Assembly: GCA_020638595.1 (NCBI GenBank)
Contig: JACKIG010000045.1
Location: 1 to 23,507 of the forward strand
Source of the DNA: Rhodospirillaceae bacterium
GTDB taxonomy: Bacteria > Pseudomonadota > Alphaproteobacteria > DSM-16000 > Inquilinaceae
Direction of reading: 5' to 3'
DNA: 23,507 nt
Shown: positions 13,989-22,539 of the stretch, piece by piece
How positions within the stretch are numbered: position 1 is the first letter of the stretch
How the letters are laid out: each line of letters begins with the position of its first letter
Position numbers and translations under genes: made by a program
Notes under the pieces: model-generated
What the model saw: only the letters and a program-made list of their open reading frames with translations
Told to the model about the DNA's origin: nothing
Database searches by the model: none

Positions 13989-14521
13989 CCCCCTGGATCA
14001 GGCCGCTGGACTTCGAGGCGCTGACGCAGGTTGCGTTGAACATGCGGGCAATCGACGCGCAGGAGATCTTCGCCTGCCGCCGGGACCGCGATGCAACCGC
14101 GCTGGCACTGGAGCTGATGGCGGCGGTGCGGCTGTCGGGGTGTGCCTGGTGTGCCGGGCGCGACCGGCCGGTGGCCGTCTTCGGCGCCGTGGAGCTGTGG
14201 CCCGGCCGCTGGTCGGCGCTGATGTTCGCGACCGAGGAGTGGCCCGGGGTGGCGCTGGCCGTCACCCGCTTCGTGCGCAATGACGTCATGCCGATGCTGC
14301 TGGGACTGGGCGCGCGGCGCTGCGAAGTGCGGTCGATGGCCACCCACCACGACGCCCATCGCTGGCTGGAGCATCTGGGGGCGCGCGCCGAGGGCGTGCA
14401 CCCCGACGAGGGATGCGGAGCCGAACCCTTCATCACCTACGCCTGGACGAGGAGCCATGTGCATCTTCAGCGCACCGAAACCGCCGCCCCTGCCGGAACT
14501 GCCGCCGCCGCCGACCCGTGA
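13985..14521 (+). CDS. Gp13/DUF2833-like phage protein (GNAT-like fold)
   Basis: 178 residues, starting within the terminase stop (ATGA). The start LDFEALTQVALNMRAIDAQE and the central VFGAVELWPGRWSALMFATE, followed by VTRFVRNDVMPMLLGLGARR, fit the DUF2833/T7 gp13-like group. These look like acetyltransferase-fold proteins encoded near portal genes in podoviruses and are linked to internal core assembly. No acetyl-CoA loop is evident, so a structural rather than enzymatic role is more likely. The last 20 or so residues are Ala/Pro-rich and overlap the next gene. Confidence 0.7.
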   Translation: MTPWIRPLDFEALTQVALNMRAIDAQEIFACRRDRDATALALELMAAVRLSGCAWCAGRDRPVAVFGAVELWPGRWSALMFATEEWPGVALAVTRFVRNDVMPMLLGLGARRCEVRSMATHHDAHRWLEHLGARAEGVHPDEGCGAEPFITYAWTRSHVHLQRTETAAPAGTAAAADP

Positions 14522-14663
14522 TGACGCGGAGGTACGACAGGCCGAGCTGGACGAGCGCCGCCGCCGCGCGGCGGCGGCCGGCCGGTCGTCGACCATTCTG
14601 ACCGGCGGACGCGGCGACCTGTCGGCCGCCCCCGTCGGGCGCAAAACGCTGCTGGGGGAATGA
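14457..14663 (+). CDS. Small Pro-rich phage protein
   Basis: 68 residues, overlapping the end of the previous gene by 65 bases in another frame. The form MCIFSAPKPPPLPELPPPP, then an acidic/basic helix (EVRQAELDERRRRAA), then STILTGGRGDLS and GRKTLLGE is a pattern I know from small proteins encoded just before portal genes in podoviruses. GGAG lies only two bases before the ATG, so translation probably depends on coupling. It ends four bases before the portal start. Function unknown; a minor virion or assembly role is inferred from position. Confidence 0.72.
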   Translation: MCIFSAPKPPPLPELPPPPTRDDAEVRQAELDERRRRAAAAGRSSTILTGGRGDLSAAPVGRKTLLGE

Positions 14664-14667
14664 CGCC

Positions 14668-16374
14668 ATGACCGAACCTGAGGCGCGTCGCGTGCCGGGG
14701 GATGCGCTGATGGATGATCTGGCGCGCGACCTCATCCGCCGGCACGCAGAGCTGAAATCCGCCCGCGGCACCTGGGAGGCGCATTGGCAGGAACTGGCCG
14801 ATTTCGTGCGGCCCCAGCGCGCGGAGTTCACCGGACCGCGCACGCCCGGCGACAGGCGCAACCGCGAGATCTTCGACGGTACGCCCGGCCAGGCGGCGGA
14901 AAGCCTGGCCGCCGGCTTGTGGGGCATGGTGACGAATGCCGCCAACCAGTGGTTCGCGCTGAGCATCGATGACCCGGACCTGGCGGCGTGGCAGCCGGTC
15001 AAGGAATGGCTGGAACTGGCGGCGGAGCGGATGCGCAGCCTGTTCGCCCACAACGGTGGCCAGTTCTATGCGCGGGTGTTCGAGCTGTATGGCGACCTAG
15101 CCACCTTCGGCACGGGGGTCTTCTACAGCGAGGACGTGATCGGCGGGGGGTATCTGCGCTTCTCCACCCGGCCGCTGGCCGAGATCTGCGTGGCCGAAGA
15201 CCATGCGGGGCTGGTCGACACCGTCTTCCGCGCCTTCCGGATGACGGCGCGCCAGGCGGTGCAGCGCTTCGGCAGCGACACGGTCGGCGACAAGATCCGC
15301 GATGCCGTCGAGCGGCAGCCCGATCGCGCCTTTCCCTTCCTGCATGCGGTGCTGCCGGCCGCGGAGGTGGGCGGATCCGCCGGCGGCCAGGGGGCCTGGG
15401 CGTCGATCTATGTCGACGTCACCGACCGCAAGATGGTGCGGCGCGGCAGCTTTGCGGAGATGCCGTTCCAGGTGCCGCGCTGGTCGACAGCGGCGGGCGA
15501 GGTCTATGGACGGTCGCCGGCAATGCTGGCACTGGCCGACGTGAAGATGCTGAACCAGATGGCGCGCACGACCATCGAGGCCGCGCACAAGGCGGTCAAT
15601 CCGCCGCTGATCGCCTTTGACGACGGCGTCTACCGGCCGATGCGGCTTTATCCCGGCAGCGTCAATTTCGGCGGGGTCAACCAGGACGGCCGGGCGCTGG
15701 TGCAGCCGCTGTTCACCGGCTCGCGCGTCGATATCGGGCTGGAAATGGAAGAACAGCGCCGGGGCGCCATCCGCGAGGCCTTCTATTTTTCGCTGATGCA
15801 GATGGTCGGCCGCGCCGACATGACGGCGACGGAGGTGATGGCGCGGCAGGAGGAGAAGCTGCGCCTGCTCGGCCCCCATCTCGGCCGTCTGCAGGCGGAA
15901 TTCCTGGACCCGCTGATCGAGCGGGTGTTCGCCGTGATGGAGCGCAACCGCGCGCTGCCGGAACCGCCGGCGGAGCTGGAGGGGTACCGGCTGACCATCG
16001 ACTATGTCTCGCCGCTGGCCAAGGCACAGAAGGCCTCCGACGGGCAGGCGATGCTGCGGGCGCTGGAGAGCATCGCGCCCCTGGCACAGATCGACCCCAC
16101 GGTCGTCGACAACTTCGACCCCGATGTGCTGGCCCGGCGCCTGGCCGAGGCCTGGGGGGCGCCCGCGGCCATCCTGCGCGGGCCGGACGAGGTGGCGGAA
16201 CTGCGCCGGCAGCGGGCCGCAGCCCAGGCGGCCCAGCAACAGATGGCGATGCTGCAGCAGGCGGCCCAGGCGGCCGAGAGGGGGGCGGGGGCCGCACAGC
16301 GCCTGGCTGCGACCGAAGGCGGGACGGACCTGATCCGCGGCCTGGCCGGTGCCGTGGGAGGGGCCGGTGCTTAG
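14668..16374 (+). CDS. T7-type portal (head-tail connector) protein
   Basis: 568 residues, the usual size of T7-like connectors. Twelve copies should form the ring through which DNA enters and leaves. The start RDLIRRHAELKSARGTWEAH, then LADFVRPQRAEF and REIFDGTPGQAAESLAAGL, is typical of the head-to-tail-joining family. So are the middle LYGDLATFGTGVFY and the PLFTGSRVDIGLEMEEQRRG stretch with MTATEVMARQEEKLRLLGP. The C-terminal 60 residues are Gln/Ala-rich and helical, as expected of a barrel. A GGGGGA precedes the ATG, and the next gene starts inside its stop region. Confidence 0.92.
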   Translation: MTEPEARRVPGDALMDDLARDLIRRHAELKSARGTWEAHWQELADFVRPQRAEFTGPRTPGDRRNREIFDGTPGQAAESLAAGLWGMVTNAANQWFALSIDDPDLAAWQPVKEWLELAAERMRSLFAHNGGQFYARVFELYGDLATFGTGVFYSEDVIGGGYLRFSTRPLAEICVAEDHAGLVDTVFRAFRMTARQAVQRFGSDTVGDKIRDAVERQPDRAFPFLHAVLPAAEVGGSAGGQGAWASIYVDVTDRKMVRRGSFAEMPFQVPRWSTAAGEVYGRSPAMLALADVKMLNQMARTTIEAAHKAVNPPLIAFDDGVYRPMRLYPGSVNFGGVNQDGRALVQPLFTGSRVDIGLEMEEQRRGAIREAFYFSLMQMVGRADMTATEVMARQEEKLRLLGPHLGRLQAEFLDPLIERVFAVMERNRALPEPPAELEGYRLTIDYVSPLAKAQKASDGQAMLRALESIAPLAQIDPTVVDNFDPDVLARRLAEAWGAPAAILRGPDEVAELRRQRAAAQAAQQQMAMLQQAAQAAERGAGAAQRLAATEGGTDLIRGLAGAVGGAGA

Positions 16375-16648
16375 CGGTACGGGGTGGCTGCGGCGCACCT
16401 GGGCGGGCGGGGCTGCGGACGTGGCGGCCGCCTATCGCCGGCAGCTGGCGCCGGACGACGCGGCGGCCCGGCTGGTGCTGGCCGATCTGGCCCGGCTGTG
16501 CTGTGCGACGCAGTCCAGCGTCGTGCCGGGCGACCCGCAAGGCACCGCCTTCAATGAGGGCAAGCGGGCAGTCTGGCTGCACGTGCAGGACATGCTGGCG
16601 CTGCGACCGGAGCGCCTGACGGAGCTTATGGAAAGGAGCGAACGATGA
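16367..16648 (+). CDS. Bbp19-like phage protein
   Basis: 93 residues from the GTG at 16367, which follows GGGAGGGG and overlaps the portal stop. The core AAARLVLADLARLCCATQSS, then GTAFNEGKRAVWLHVQDML, is the Bbp19 pattern (F-N-E-G-x-R-A-V-W-L), named from the temperate Bordetella podovirus BPP-1 and found in related phages beside portal genes. Its role is unknown. An alternative GTG at 16349 has no better signal. It couples to the scaffold gene through an ATGA overlap. Confidence 0.8.
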   Translation: MLSGTGWLRRTWAGGAADVAAAYRRQLAPDDAAARLVLADLARLCCATQSSVVPGDPQGTAFNEGKRAVWLHVQDMLALRPERLTELMERSER

Positions 16649-17451
16649 GCGAACCGATGGGGCAGGACGCCGGTGGCGAGACGGCCCGGGCCGACTGGAC
16701 GGCAGAGCTGGGCGACCACGCCGCCCTGGTCGCATCCAAGGGGTGGAAATCCCCGGCCGATGTTGTCAAGAGCTACGCCCATCTGGAACGCCTGGTCGGG
16801 GCCGACAGGATCGCCGTGCCCAAGGCCGGCGACGATGAAGGATTCCGTGCCGCCATGCGCAAGCTGGGCGCGCCCGAGGAGGCCAAGGGCTATCAGCTGG
16901 CGCCGCCGAAGGGCATTCCCGACGGCTGGTACCGCCAGGACGCGGCCGAGAGCTTTCGCGCGCTGGCCCACAAGGCGGCGTTGACCCCGGCGCAGGCCCG
17001 GGTGCTGCACGATGGCTGGGTCGGCACCCTGATGGACGCGGAGCAGCGCCAGGCCGCCGCCACCCACGAGGCCCAGGCCAGGCTGGAGCAGGATCTGCGC
17101 GCCCAGTGGTCCGGGGACTATGACCAGAAGCTGGAGCTGGCACGCCGGGCGGCCCGGCACTTCGGTGACGCGACCGAGCTGGACGCGCTGGAAGGTGCCA
17201 TCGGCAGTCCGGCACTGCTGCGGCTATTCGCGCGCATCGGCGAGCATTTCGGCGAGGACACGCTGGTGGGCGAGGGCGGCGGGCGGTTCGCGGTCGGCGC
17301 CGGCGAGGCGCGCGAAGAGATTGCGACCCTGAAGCACGATCCCGACTTCATGGCGGCCTTGGCCAATGACGGCCATCTGGGCCATGCCGATGCCAAAGCC
17401 AAATGGCGGCGGCTGCACGAGACCGCCTATCCGGGCGTCGTCGGGGCGTAA
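16645..17451 (+). CDS. Putative capsid scaffolding protein
   Basis: 268 residues, helical, charged and low in Cys. The first part (WTAELGDHAALVASKGWKSP, then VVKSYAHLERLVG and RIAVPKAGDDE) and APEEAKGYQLAPPKGIPDGW are typical of podoviral scaffold/assembly proteins encoded between portal and major capsid genes. The long helical middle (about 95-170) and an end with EIATLKHDPDFMAALANDGH also fit. It should line the procapsid interior and leave on maturation. AAGGAG precedes the ATG. Unexpectedly, the next gene is not the capsid gene. Confidence 0.82.
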   Translation: MSEPMGQDAGGETARADWTAELGDHAALVASKGWKSPADVVKSYAHLERLVGADRIAVPKAGDDEGFRAAMRKLGAPEEAKGYQLAPPKGIPDGWYRQDAAESFRALAHKAALTPAQARVLHDGWVGTLMDAEQRQAAATHEAQARLEQDLRAQWSGDYDQKLELARRAARHFGDATELDALEGAIGSPALLRLFARIGEHFGEDTLVGEGGGRFAVGAGEAREEIATLKHDPDFMAALANDGHLGHADAKAKWRRLHETAYPGVVGA

Positions 17452-17492
17452 CGCAGGAACCGAAGCCACGCACGGGTGCGGAGGGATCATTC

Positions 17493-18032
17493 ATGTGTGA
17501 ACCGACGCTGGCGCTGACGGTCGCTTCGACGGTGGCAAGCACCATCGGCACCATCCGGCAAGCCAGCAGCGAGGCCGCTGCCGATCGCTATAACGCGGCG
17601 GTGCTTGAGCGCAATGCAGTCCTGGCCCGCCAGCAGGCGGCGGCGGAGGCGCGACGCATCCGCGATGCCGGCGCCCGTGCGCTCGGCCAGCAACGCGTTG
17701 CGTTCGGAGCGTCCGGCGTGGCGGTTGAAGGCACACCCCTGGACGTCCTCGGCGACACGGCGGCCACCATCGAGCTGGACGCGCTGACCGCGCGGTACGG
17801 TGGCGAAGTCGAGGCGGCGAACCATCGGGCACGGGCCGCGGCATTGCGCAGCCAGGCGACGGCGACGCGGCGCAATGCGCTGTACGGTGCCGGGACGTCG
17901 CTGCTGTTGACTGTCGGCAGGGCGGCCCATAGGACCTTCGGCACATCCAGTGCGTCGGCAAAGAAACCGCCTGCCAGCGTGCCCTATTACCCGGGAGCCG
18001 GCTACCTTCCCGGCACAGGCGGGCTCTACTGA
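17493..18032 (+). CDS. gp14-like internal virion (DNA-ejection) protein
   Basis: 179 residues starting MCEPTLALTVASTVASTIG, a hydrophobic small-residue start typical of podoviral internal core proteins that enter the cell envelope during DNA ejection. A long Ala/Arg helix follows, then the recurrent motif QRVAFGASGVAVEGTPLDVL and AATIELDALTARYGGEVEAA. The tail is Pro/Gly/Tyr-rich. GGAGGG lies eight bases before the ATG. In T7-like phages this gene normally follows the capsid and tail-tube genes; here it follows the scaffold directly. The assignment rests on motif and composition, not on a catalytic site. Confidence 0.72.
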   Translation: MCEPTLALTVASTVASTIGTIRQASSEAAADRYNAAVLERNAVLARQQAAAEARRIRDAGARALGQQRVAFGASGVAVEGTPLDVLGDTAATIELDALTARYGGEVEAANHRARAAALRSQATATRRNALYGAGTSLLLTVGRAAHRTFGTSSASAKKPPASVPYYPGAGYLPGTGGLY

Positions 18033-18201
18033 GCCCGATCGGAGGCGACCGCCGCGACGGCGACGGCGCAGTGGCGACGCCGGTGCCCTGCGCTTGGGCG
18101 GCGGCGCTGGGTCGGCAGGCCCTGGCAACCCGCGTCCATTCCGACGAGCCCCTGACGATGCCATGCCGCTCGCGCGCCCTGCCGGCAATGGAGATGCGAC
18201 T

Positions 18202-18230
18202 TGCCGAAGATCTGTGTTCCTGATATGTTC
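18202..18230 (+). promoter_or_regulatory. Possible promoter of the cargo genes
   Basis: TTGCCG (18202-18207), 17 bp, TATGTT (18225-18230), four of six consensus bases in each. It lies in the 345-base gap (18033-18377) after the internal virion gene, which otherwise shows no gene. An independent promoter would be expected of a moron expressed from a repressed prophage. This is a weak match in a long gap. Confidence 0.35.
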
Positions 18231-18377
18231 ACGTTCGCGGGATGTCGCGGCGCTTGAGAGATCCGGCACGAGAACGCCTTGAGACAAAGCAAGGGGGCGA
18301 CGTCGCGCGACGCGTCGACATCACGACCGTTTCGGCGGCGGTACATGGCCTTGTAGACGGAGCCCGCGGAGCAGGAG

Positions 18378-18866
18378 ATGGAAAAGGCTCGACCCAGCAA
18401 TCGCCTACGTAGAGTCCTTGCAATGGTATTCAAGGCAAGGCTTCAGTATTATCGTGTCACGCCAGTCCTATGCCCGATGATCTCGTTCATATTTACCTTG
18501 TTGGTTTATCCGTCTATGGGATCAATTAATTTGCTTTCGGTATTGTTTTCAATGGGATTTACGATCTATATCATGGTTTTGATTGTCTTGTTGCGGATTC
18601 TTGATATAAGATATGCTGTTGTAATGTCATTATGCATGTTTTGTCTGATTTTCGTTTCCGCTTTGATTCTGTTTTATCAATCCTCAACTACTGAACTTAG
18701 AATTGATGGGATTCAAATGATTACGGATGGCCAATTTACTTTGCATGGCCATATACGCAATGCGTCCAGTTCCTTTTTTCTGGGATTGATAGCGGCGGCT
18801 GCCACTTTCTTTCCTGCTGTCATAGACGCCTATATCCCGGAATCGACGGACTCGCGAGATGAATGA
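18378..18866 (+). CDS. Four-TM membrane protein, phage cargo
   Basis: 162 residues with a basic N-terminus and four hydrophobic segments (about 28-45, 51-72, 78-100 and 131-150). Both ends are therefore probably cytoplasmic, and the polar loop at 101-130 (SSTTELRIDGIQMITDGQ) would be periplasmic. GGAG sits six bases upstream of the ATG. G+C is much lower than in the phage genes on either side and codons are AT-ending, which marks foreign origin. It overlaps the next gene by eight bases, so the two are probably made together. I recognise no family. Position argues against a normal holin; superinfection exclusion or another membrane-acting cargo role is a guess from context. Confidence 0.7.
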   Translation: MEKARPSNRLRRVLAMVFKARLQYYRVTPVLCPMISFIFTLLVYPSMGSINLLSVLFSMGFTIYIMVLIVLLRILDIRYAVVMSLCMFCLIFVSALILFYQSSTTELRIDGIQMITDGQFTLHGHIRNASSSFFLGLIAAAATFFPAVIDAYIPESTDSRDE

Positions 18867-20289
18867 CGTCCTTAGGATTGAGGCCGGCGAAGATGGATCG
18901 ATTACGATCCATCTGCCGCAGGATGTATCGATCAGCGTGCCGGAACTCACGCCGCTGGGCATAAGAGAATCCGATGAAAGATTCCATACCTATAGCCAGG
19001 ACAGTCATGTCGGGTTTACAGACGGGAACAGATCCATTGACAATTTCGTCGATTTCCCGCTGCAAATGCAGGCAACTACTTTAGAGAACGCTTTCCTGGC
19101 TTTAAGGCATAAGCCGGCGCCATCTTTCTTTGAGTCCCTGGAAAGTGGCGCGGCTGTGAACAATGGCGATGTTTCCGGTGTGCTTGTCTTCGGGGATGTT
19201 GTGCATTATGTCTTTCCCGAGCACAGGATTGTCATAAATGTTACGGTCCCGGGACATCTTCTCCATCCCGGTATCGTCGTCAACTATGTCCATGAGGAAG
19301 ATGGCCAGATCTATATTGTGAGGGAAGGCGTTGGAATTGGCGATTTCGGTGACGTCAATGAGACATTCGGCGAAGCATTATGGGATGTCCAAGATACGGA
19401 TATCCAGAATCTATTGAATATCTATGGCCGGACCCCGATTCCCGAAGATTTCGATTCGGATATTGATGAGTCAGGTCACGATTGGCGAGAAGGACGAAGG
19501 CGAGGCGGAAGGGGCGGAGACGAATTGGAACCAGCCCGCTACGGCTCGACCGGTCCGTTGCGGCACCGTGGGCCGCAGTATGCCGGGCCGGACGACCGCA
19601 TCGGGGAAGATCTTGAGACAACGGAAGCCCGGGTCGCGACAGTCGTTCGCGCGGGGGCCGGGGGATACAAGCCGGTCTCCGCCGGTTTCTCCGGCGGGGT
19701 GATCAGCGGTCTGGCAGCATCGTGGCCGAGCGCGGCGAGACGCAGGGTCCGCCCCGGCGAGGACGGTCGGCACGTCTTCGATGCCGGGAGTGGCGGGACA
19801 CGAGGCGGCTTTGGCGCAGAGGGAACGTCCATCGGCGATCGGCCTGGGTTGTCGGGCGCTCTTGAGGCGCTGTCGATGCAAGCCGGTGAGGCCGGCAGCC
19901 TGATGGAGCCTCCGTCGGACCTTCCCCATCGTGCCGGGAAGAACCAGGTTGTCTATCGGGTTCCGTCGTCGGAGATCGTCTATCTCCGCGACCTTCAAGG
20001 GCTTCGCGGAGCAAGCGGAGTGGGGCGGAATGCGCCTGGACACGAAGGGCTGGGCAAGATATCGCGGGGCGCACCGCAGGCGGGTCTGAACGTCGAGAAA
20101 CCCGCAGACGAGCATCGCGAGGGTGCGGCGCCGGCCGCAGATCCGGGAGTTGGCGACGTGTCGCAGGGCCCCGATCCCGACCGTGGCGCAGAGCGACAGG
20201 GCACCGCCGCGATGACCGGTGGGCACCATGCGGGGAAGACAGCGTCGACGGCGCTGAAACGGTCGGCACAAACCCAGCCAGCGTCCTGA
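18859..20289 (+). CDS. Mosaic protein of unknown function, partner of the membrane protein
   Basis: 476 residues in two compositional parts. Residues 1-208 are encoded by AT-richer DNA and look like a folded beta-rich domain: SITIHLPQDVSISVPELTPL, then GDVVHYVFPEHRIVINVTVP, GHLLHPGIVVNYVHEEDGQI and ETFGEALWDVQD. Residues 209-476 switch abruptly to GC-rich, Gly/Arg/Asp/Pro-rich, low-complexity sequence of probable disorder, with a short ordered stretch GKNQVVYRVPSSEIVYLRDL. The break near base 19485 suggests that a foreign 5' part was joined to an older phage reading frame. There is no signal peptide. Translation is coupled to the membrane protein by an eight-base overlap. Not recognised; the 3' part could also be a decayed internal virion protein kept open by high G+C. 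Confidence 0.6.
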   Translation: MNDVLRIEAGEDGSITIHLPQDVSISVPELTPLGIRESDERFHTYSQDSHVGFTDGNRSIDNFVDFPLQMQATTLENAFLALRHKPAPSFFESLESGAAVNNGDVSGVLVFGDVVHYVFPEHRIVINVTVPGHLLHPGIVVNYVHEEDGQIYIVREGVGIGDFGDVNETFGEALWDVQDTDIQNLLNIYGRTPIPEDFDSDIDESGHDWREGRRRGGRGGDELEPARYGSTGPLRHRGPQYAGPDDRIGEDLETTEARVATVVRAGAGGYKPVSAGFSGGVISGLAASWPSAARRRVRPGEDGRHVFDAGSGGTRGGFGAEGTSIGDRPGLSGALEALSMQAGEAGSLMEPPSDLPHRAGKNQVVYRVPSSEIVYLRDLQGLRGASGVGRNAPGHEGLGKISRGAPQAGLNVEKPADEHREGAAPAADPGVGDVSQGPDPDRGAERQGTAAMTGGHHAGKTASTALKRSAQTQPAS

Positions 20290-20418
20290 ATCATTCGAAC
20301 CGGCGAGAGGTCGTGACGTCGATGCGGGCGCTTCGGTGATGCCGGCGCCGGACCCGCCGTGATGCGGGGACGAGGCAATCGCACGCGGACACTCTCGTTT
20401 GCAGGCTTGGAGGCGGTG

Positions 20419-22446
20419 ATGCCGCAGGTGAAGTCAATGACGACGGGATCCAAGGCGGACGAGGCGCAGGTCTTGCCGGAGTTCTCGTTGGGGGAAACGC
20501 AACCTGTAGCCGTCCCATTGCCGAAGCAGCAAAAGGCAATGCAGGACGGGAGGGCGGGGGCGCGGGACTATGCGCAGCGGGTCGACGGCGGTGTTGCCGC
20601 CATCGCCGCCGGTCGGGCGGCGATCGACCATTGGGGCGCGCGTCTGGAGGCGCTGCGCGATGGGACCGGCGCCGCGGCACCGAGGTTCACCGCCAGGGTG
20701 CTCGATGAATTCGATCGCTACAGCCAAGAGACGCTGGCCGGGATTGCGGAGCCGGAGGGGCGGGCGTCTCTGGCGCCGCGGTTGGCGCGGCTGCGCGTCG
20801 CTGTGGCGCGAAAGGCAGTGGTGCATGAAACCGCCATGCGGCAGGTGCAGCGGTCGGAACAGGTGGGCGAGACGCTTGGAACGTTGCAGACCGCAGTCGA
20901 GCAGGGCCTTCTCAGCTTCGAGGAAGCGGGCGGCGAATTGTCTGCCACGCTCGACGAGGCGGAGTCGCTGTGGATGCCGCCGGATGCCGCCGGCGCATGG
21001 CGGAGGGCCGGCGCTGTGGGCCTGGCCGAAGCGGAAGTGCGGCGCAGGATAGCCTGGGATGCCCGCACCGCGACGGATGAATTGCAGCGAGCGATCGGGA
21101 CTGCGGACGGTAAGGGTGCCGTGGGGCCGGCGTTGGCGGCACTTCCTCAAGAGCGGCTGGAGGTGCTGCTGCGCGTTTCGCAGGATGAGGCGAAGCACGC
21201 AGACGCCAAGCGTCAGCGCGCCGGCGAGACCGCACTGCGGGTCGACGCCGAGGAACAGGCGCTCGAGCAGTCGGGGGTCTCAGCACAACTTGACGGCCTG
21301 ATCGACGACGGGCTTGCGGGCGACGCCGAAGCGGATGTGGTCCTGTCGAAGGCGCTGATCACGTCGTTCCGGCACGGCGGAGCCGTGGCGCGGGGACGGG
21401 CCAGGCGATCGCAGGAAGAGCGGAGGGTGCACGCCGTCGCAGCGGTCGGCACGGCGATCGCCGCCGGGTTGCCCCTCGATCCGCACGATGCCGCAGACCG
21501 TGCGGCCGTGGATGCCCATTTCGAGACGGTCGAGCGGCACCTGGGCGAGGGGCAGGCGGATCGCAGGCTGGAGGAGCATGCGGACCTCGTTCGGTCGTAC
21601 GGGATGTTGCCGACAAGGCTCCGCCGGTTCGTCGAGACGCAGCTGGGTGCCGGCACCGCAGATCAGAAGCGGCGGTCGGCAGCCTGGGTTCTGCGCCTCC
21701 ACCACAAGACCCCGGAGGCGACGGCAGATCTGTCCGACGACACGATTGCCATGGCAACCAGACTGTCGGGCTTGCAGGCCGCAGACATCGACGCCGAGCG
21801 GTCCGCGAGCCTGGCAGACGCGATGATCGCCGAGCCCGATGAAGAGACGCGGGGCATTCGTCGCGATCGCTATCGGGCGGGGACGCTGCCCGACAGGGCG
21901 GCGGATTGGCTGGAGGGGCGGTATCCGACGGCGTCACGGCTTCTGGGATTTGCTGACGCAGCGGCGCAGTGGTCGAAGACGGTGGAACGCCTGTTCGCCC
22001 GCTATGGCGACTTCGACGCGGCCATAGAAACGGCCTGGCGCCGGTTTTACCGCGTCTGGGCACCGACGAGCATCGGCCCATCGCGTTGGCAGCAATATGC
22101 TCCGGAAGCTGCCTATCGCGTCAATGACCCGAACGACCCGGACCAGATGTGGATCGGCGAGCAATTGCTGGAGTGCTGGCCGGCATGTTCCGGCAAACCG
22201 ACGCCGTTGATCGGGCAGGTTCTCTTGCAGCCGGCTTTCGTGCCGGGGAAACGACGGCCCGTCTATGCCGTGCATCCGGCCTACGGCCCAGACGGGAAGC
22301 GGGTTGCCGGGACCGGCACGTTGATCTTCGTGCCAGACTGGATGGGAAGCCCTGCCGGGCGCACTGCGTTGAGTGAGGTACCCACCCTGAGTCTTGCACG
22401 GCAGATGCTGCCACGTGACCCGCAGCACCAGAGCCTGGTCCGATGA
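20419..22446 (+). CDS. Large helical phage protein, putative internal virion/ejection protein
   Basis: 675 residues from the ATG at 20419 (GGAGG five bases upstream; an in-frame ATG at 20359 lacks one). Residues about 30-560 are almost wholly helical and Ala/Arg/Glu-rich with no Cys, as in podoviral core proteins of the gp15 type that form the ejection channel. The last 110 residues differ: W-Y-P-rich and beta-like (APTSIGPSRWQQYAPEAAYR, then DPDQMWIGEQLLECWP and GTGTLIFVPDWMGSPAG). No transglycosylase ES or lysozyme motif is seen. Size, composition and nearness to the gp14-like gene support an ejection role by inference; no named family is recognised with certainty. Confidence 0.55.
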   Translation: MPQVKSMTTGSKADEAQVLPEFSLGETQPVAVPLPKQQKAMQDGRAGARDYAQRVDGGVAAIAAGRAAIDHWGARLEALRDGTGAAAPRFTARVLDEFDRYSQETLAGIAEPEGRASLAPRLARLRVAVARKAVVHETAMRQVQRSEQVGETLGTLQTAVEQGLLSFEEAGGELSATLDEAESLWMPPDAAGAWRRAGAVGLAEAEVRRRIAWDARTATDELQRAIGTADGKGAVGPALAALPQERLEVLLRVSQDEAKHADAKRQRAGETALRVDAEEQALEQSGVSAQLDGLIDDGLAGDAEADVVLSKALITSFRHGGAVARGRARRSQEERRVHAVAAVGTAIAAGLPLDPHDAADRAAVDAHFETVERHLGEGQADRRLEEHADLVRSYGMLPTRLRRFVETQLGAGTADQKRRSAAWVLRLHHKTPEATADLSDDTIAMATRLSGLQAADIDAERSASLADAMIAEPDEETRGIRRDRYRAGTLPDRAADWLEGRYPTASRLLGFADAAAQWSKTVERLFARYGDFDAAIETAWRRFYRVWAPTSIGPSRWQQYAPEAAYRVNDPNDPDQMWIGEQLLECWPACSGKPTPLIGQVLLQPAFVPGKRRPVYAVHPAYGPDGKRVAGTGTLIFVPDWMGSPAGRTALSEVPTLSLARQMLPRDPQHQSLVR

Positions 22447-22464
22447 CGTCGAAGCGACGTCATC
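22442..22464 (+). terminator. Perfect hairpin at the end of the ejection-like gene
   Basis: GATGACGTCG-AAG-CGACGTCATC is a perfect 10-bp stem with a three-base loop that includes the stop codon of the upstream gene. No T-tract follows, so it is not a classical intrinsic terminator. It could end or pause transcription between the convergent genes, or protect the mRNA 3' end. Confidence 0.5.
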
Positions 22465-22539
22465 AGTGAGTCAGTCTCCAGCTATTCGAAGCAGGGCAGG
22501 AAACGGACATCGGACGGTTTGGCCTGATGCCGTTCGGCT

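Noticed and set aside
18378..18866. Holin
   Set aside because: Four TM segments and small size would allow it. However, no endolysin is adjacent, the partner gene is unlike a lysis protein, and the composition marks foreign cargo.
19471..20271. 266-codon minus-strand frame opposite the mosaic gene
   Set aside because: The translation is Arg/Cys/Pro-rich with no domain and no ribosome-binding site. It mirrors the GC3-biased plus frame.
18859..22446. Diversity-generating retroelement, as in the Bbp19-bearing phage BPP-1
   Set aside because: No reverse transcriptase, template/variable repeat pair or CLec-type receptor protein is seen in the window.
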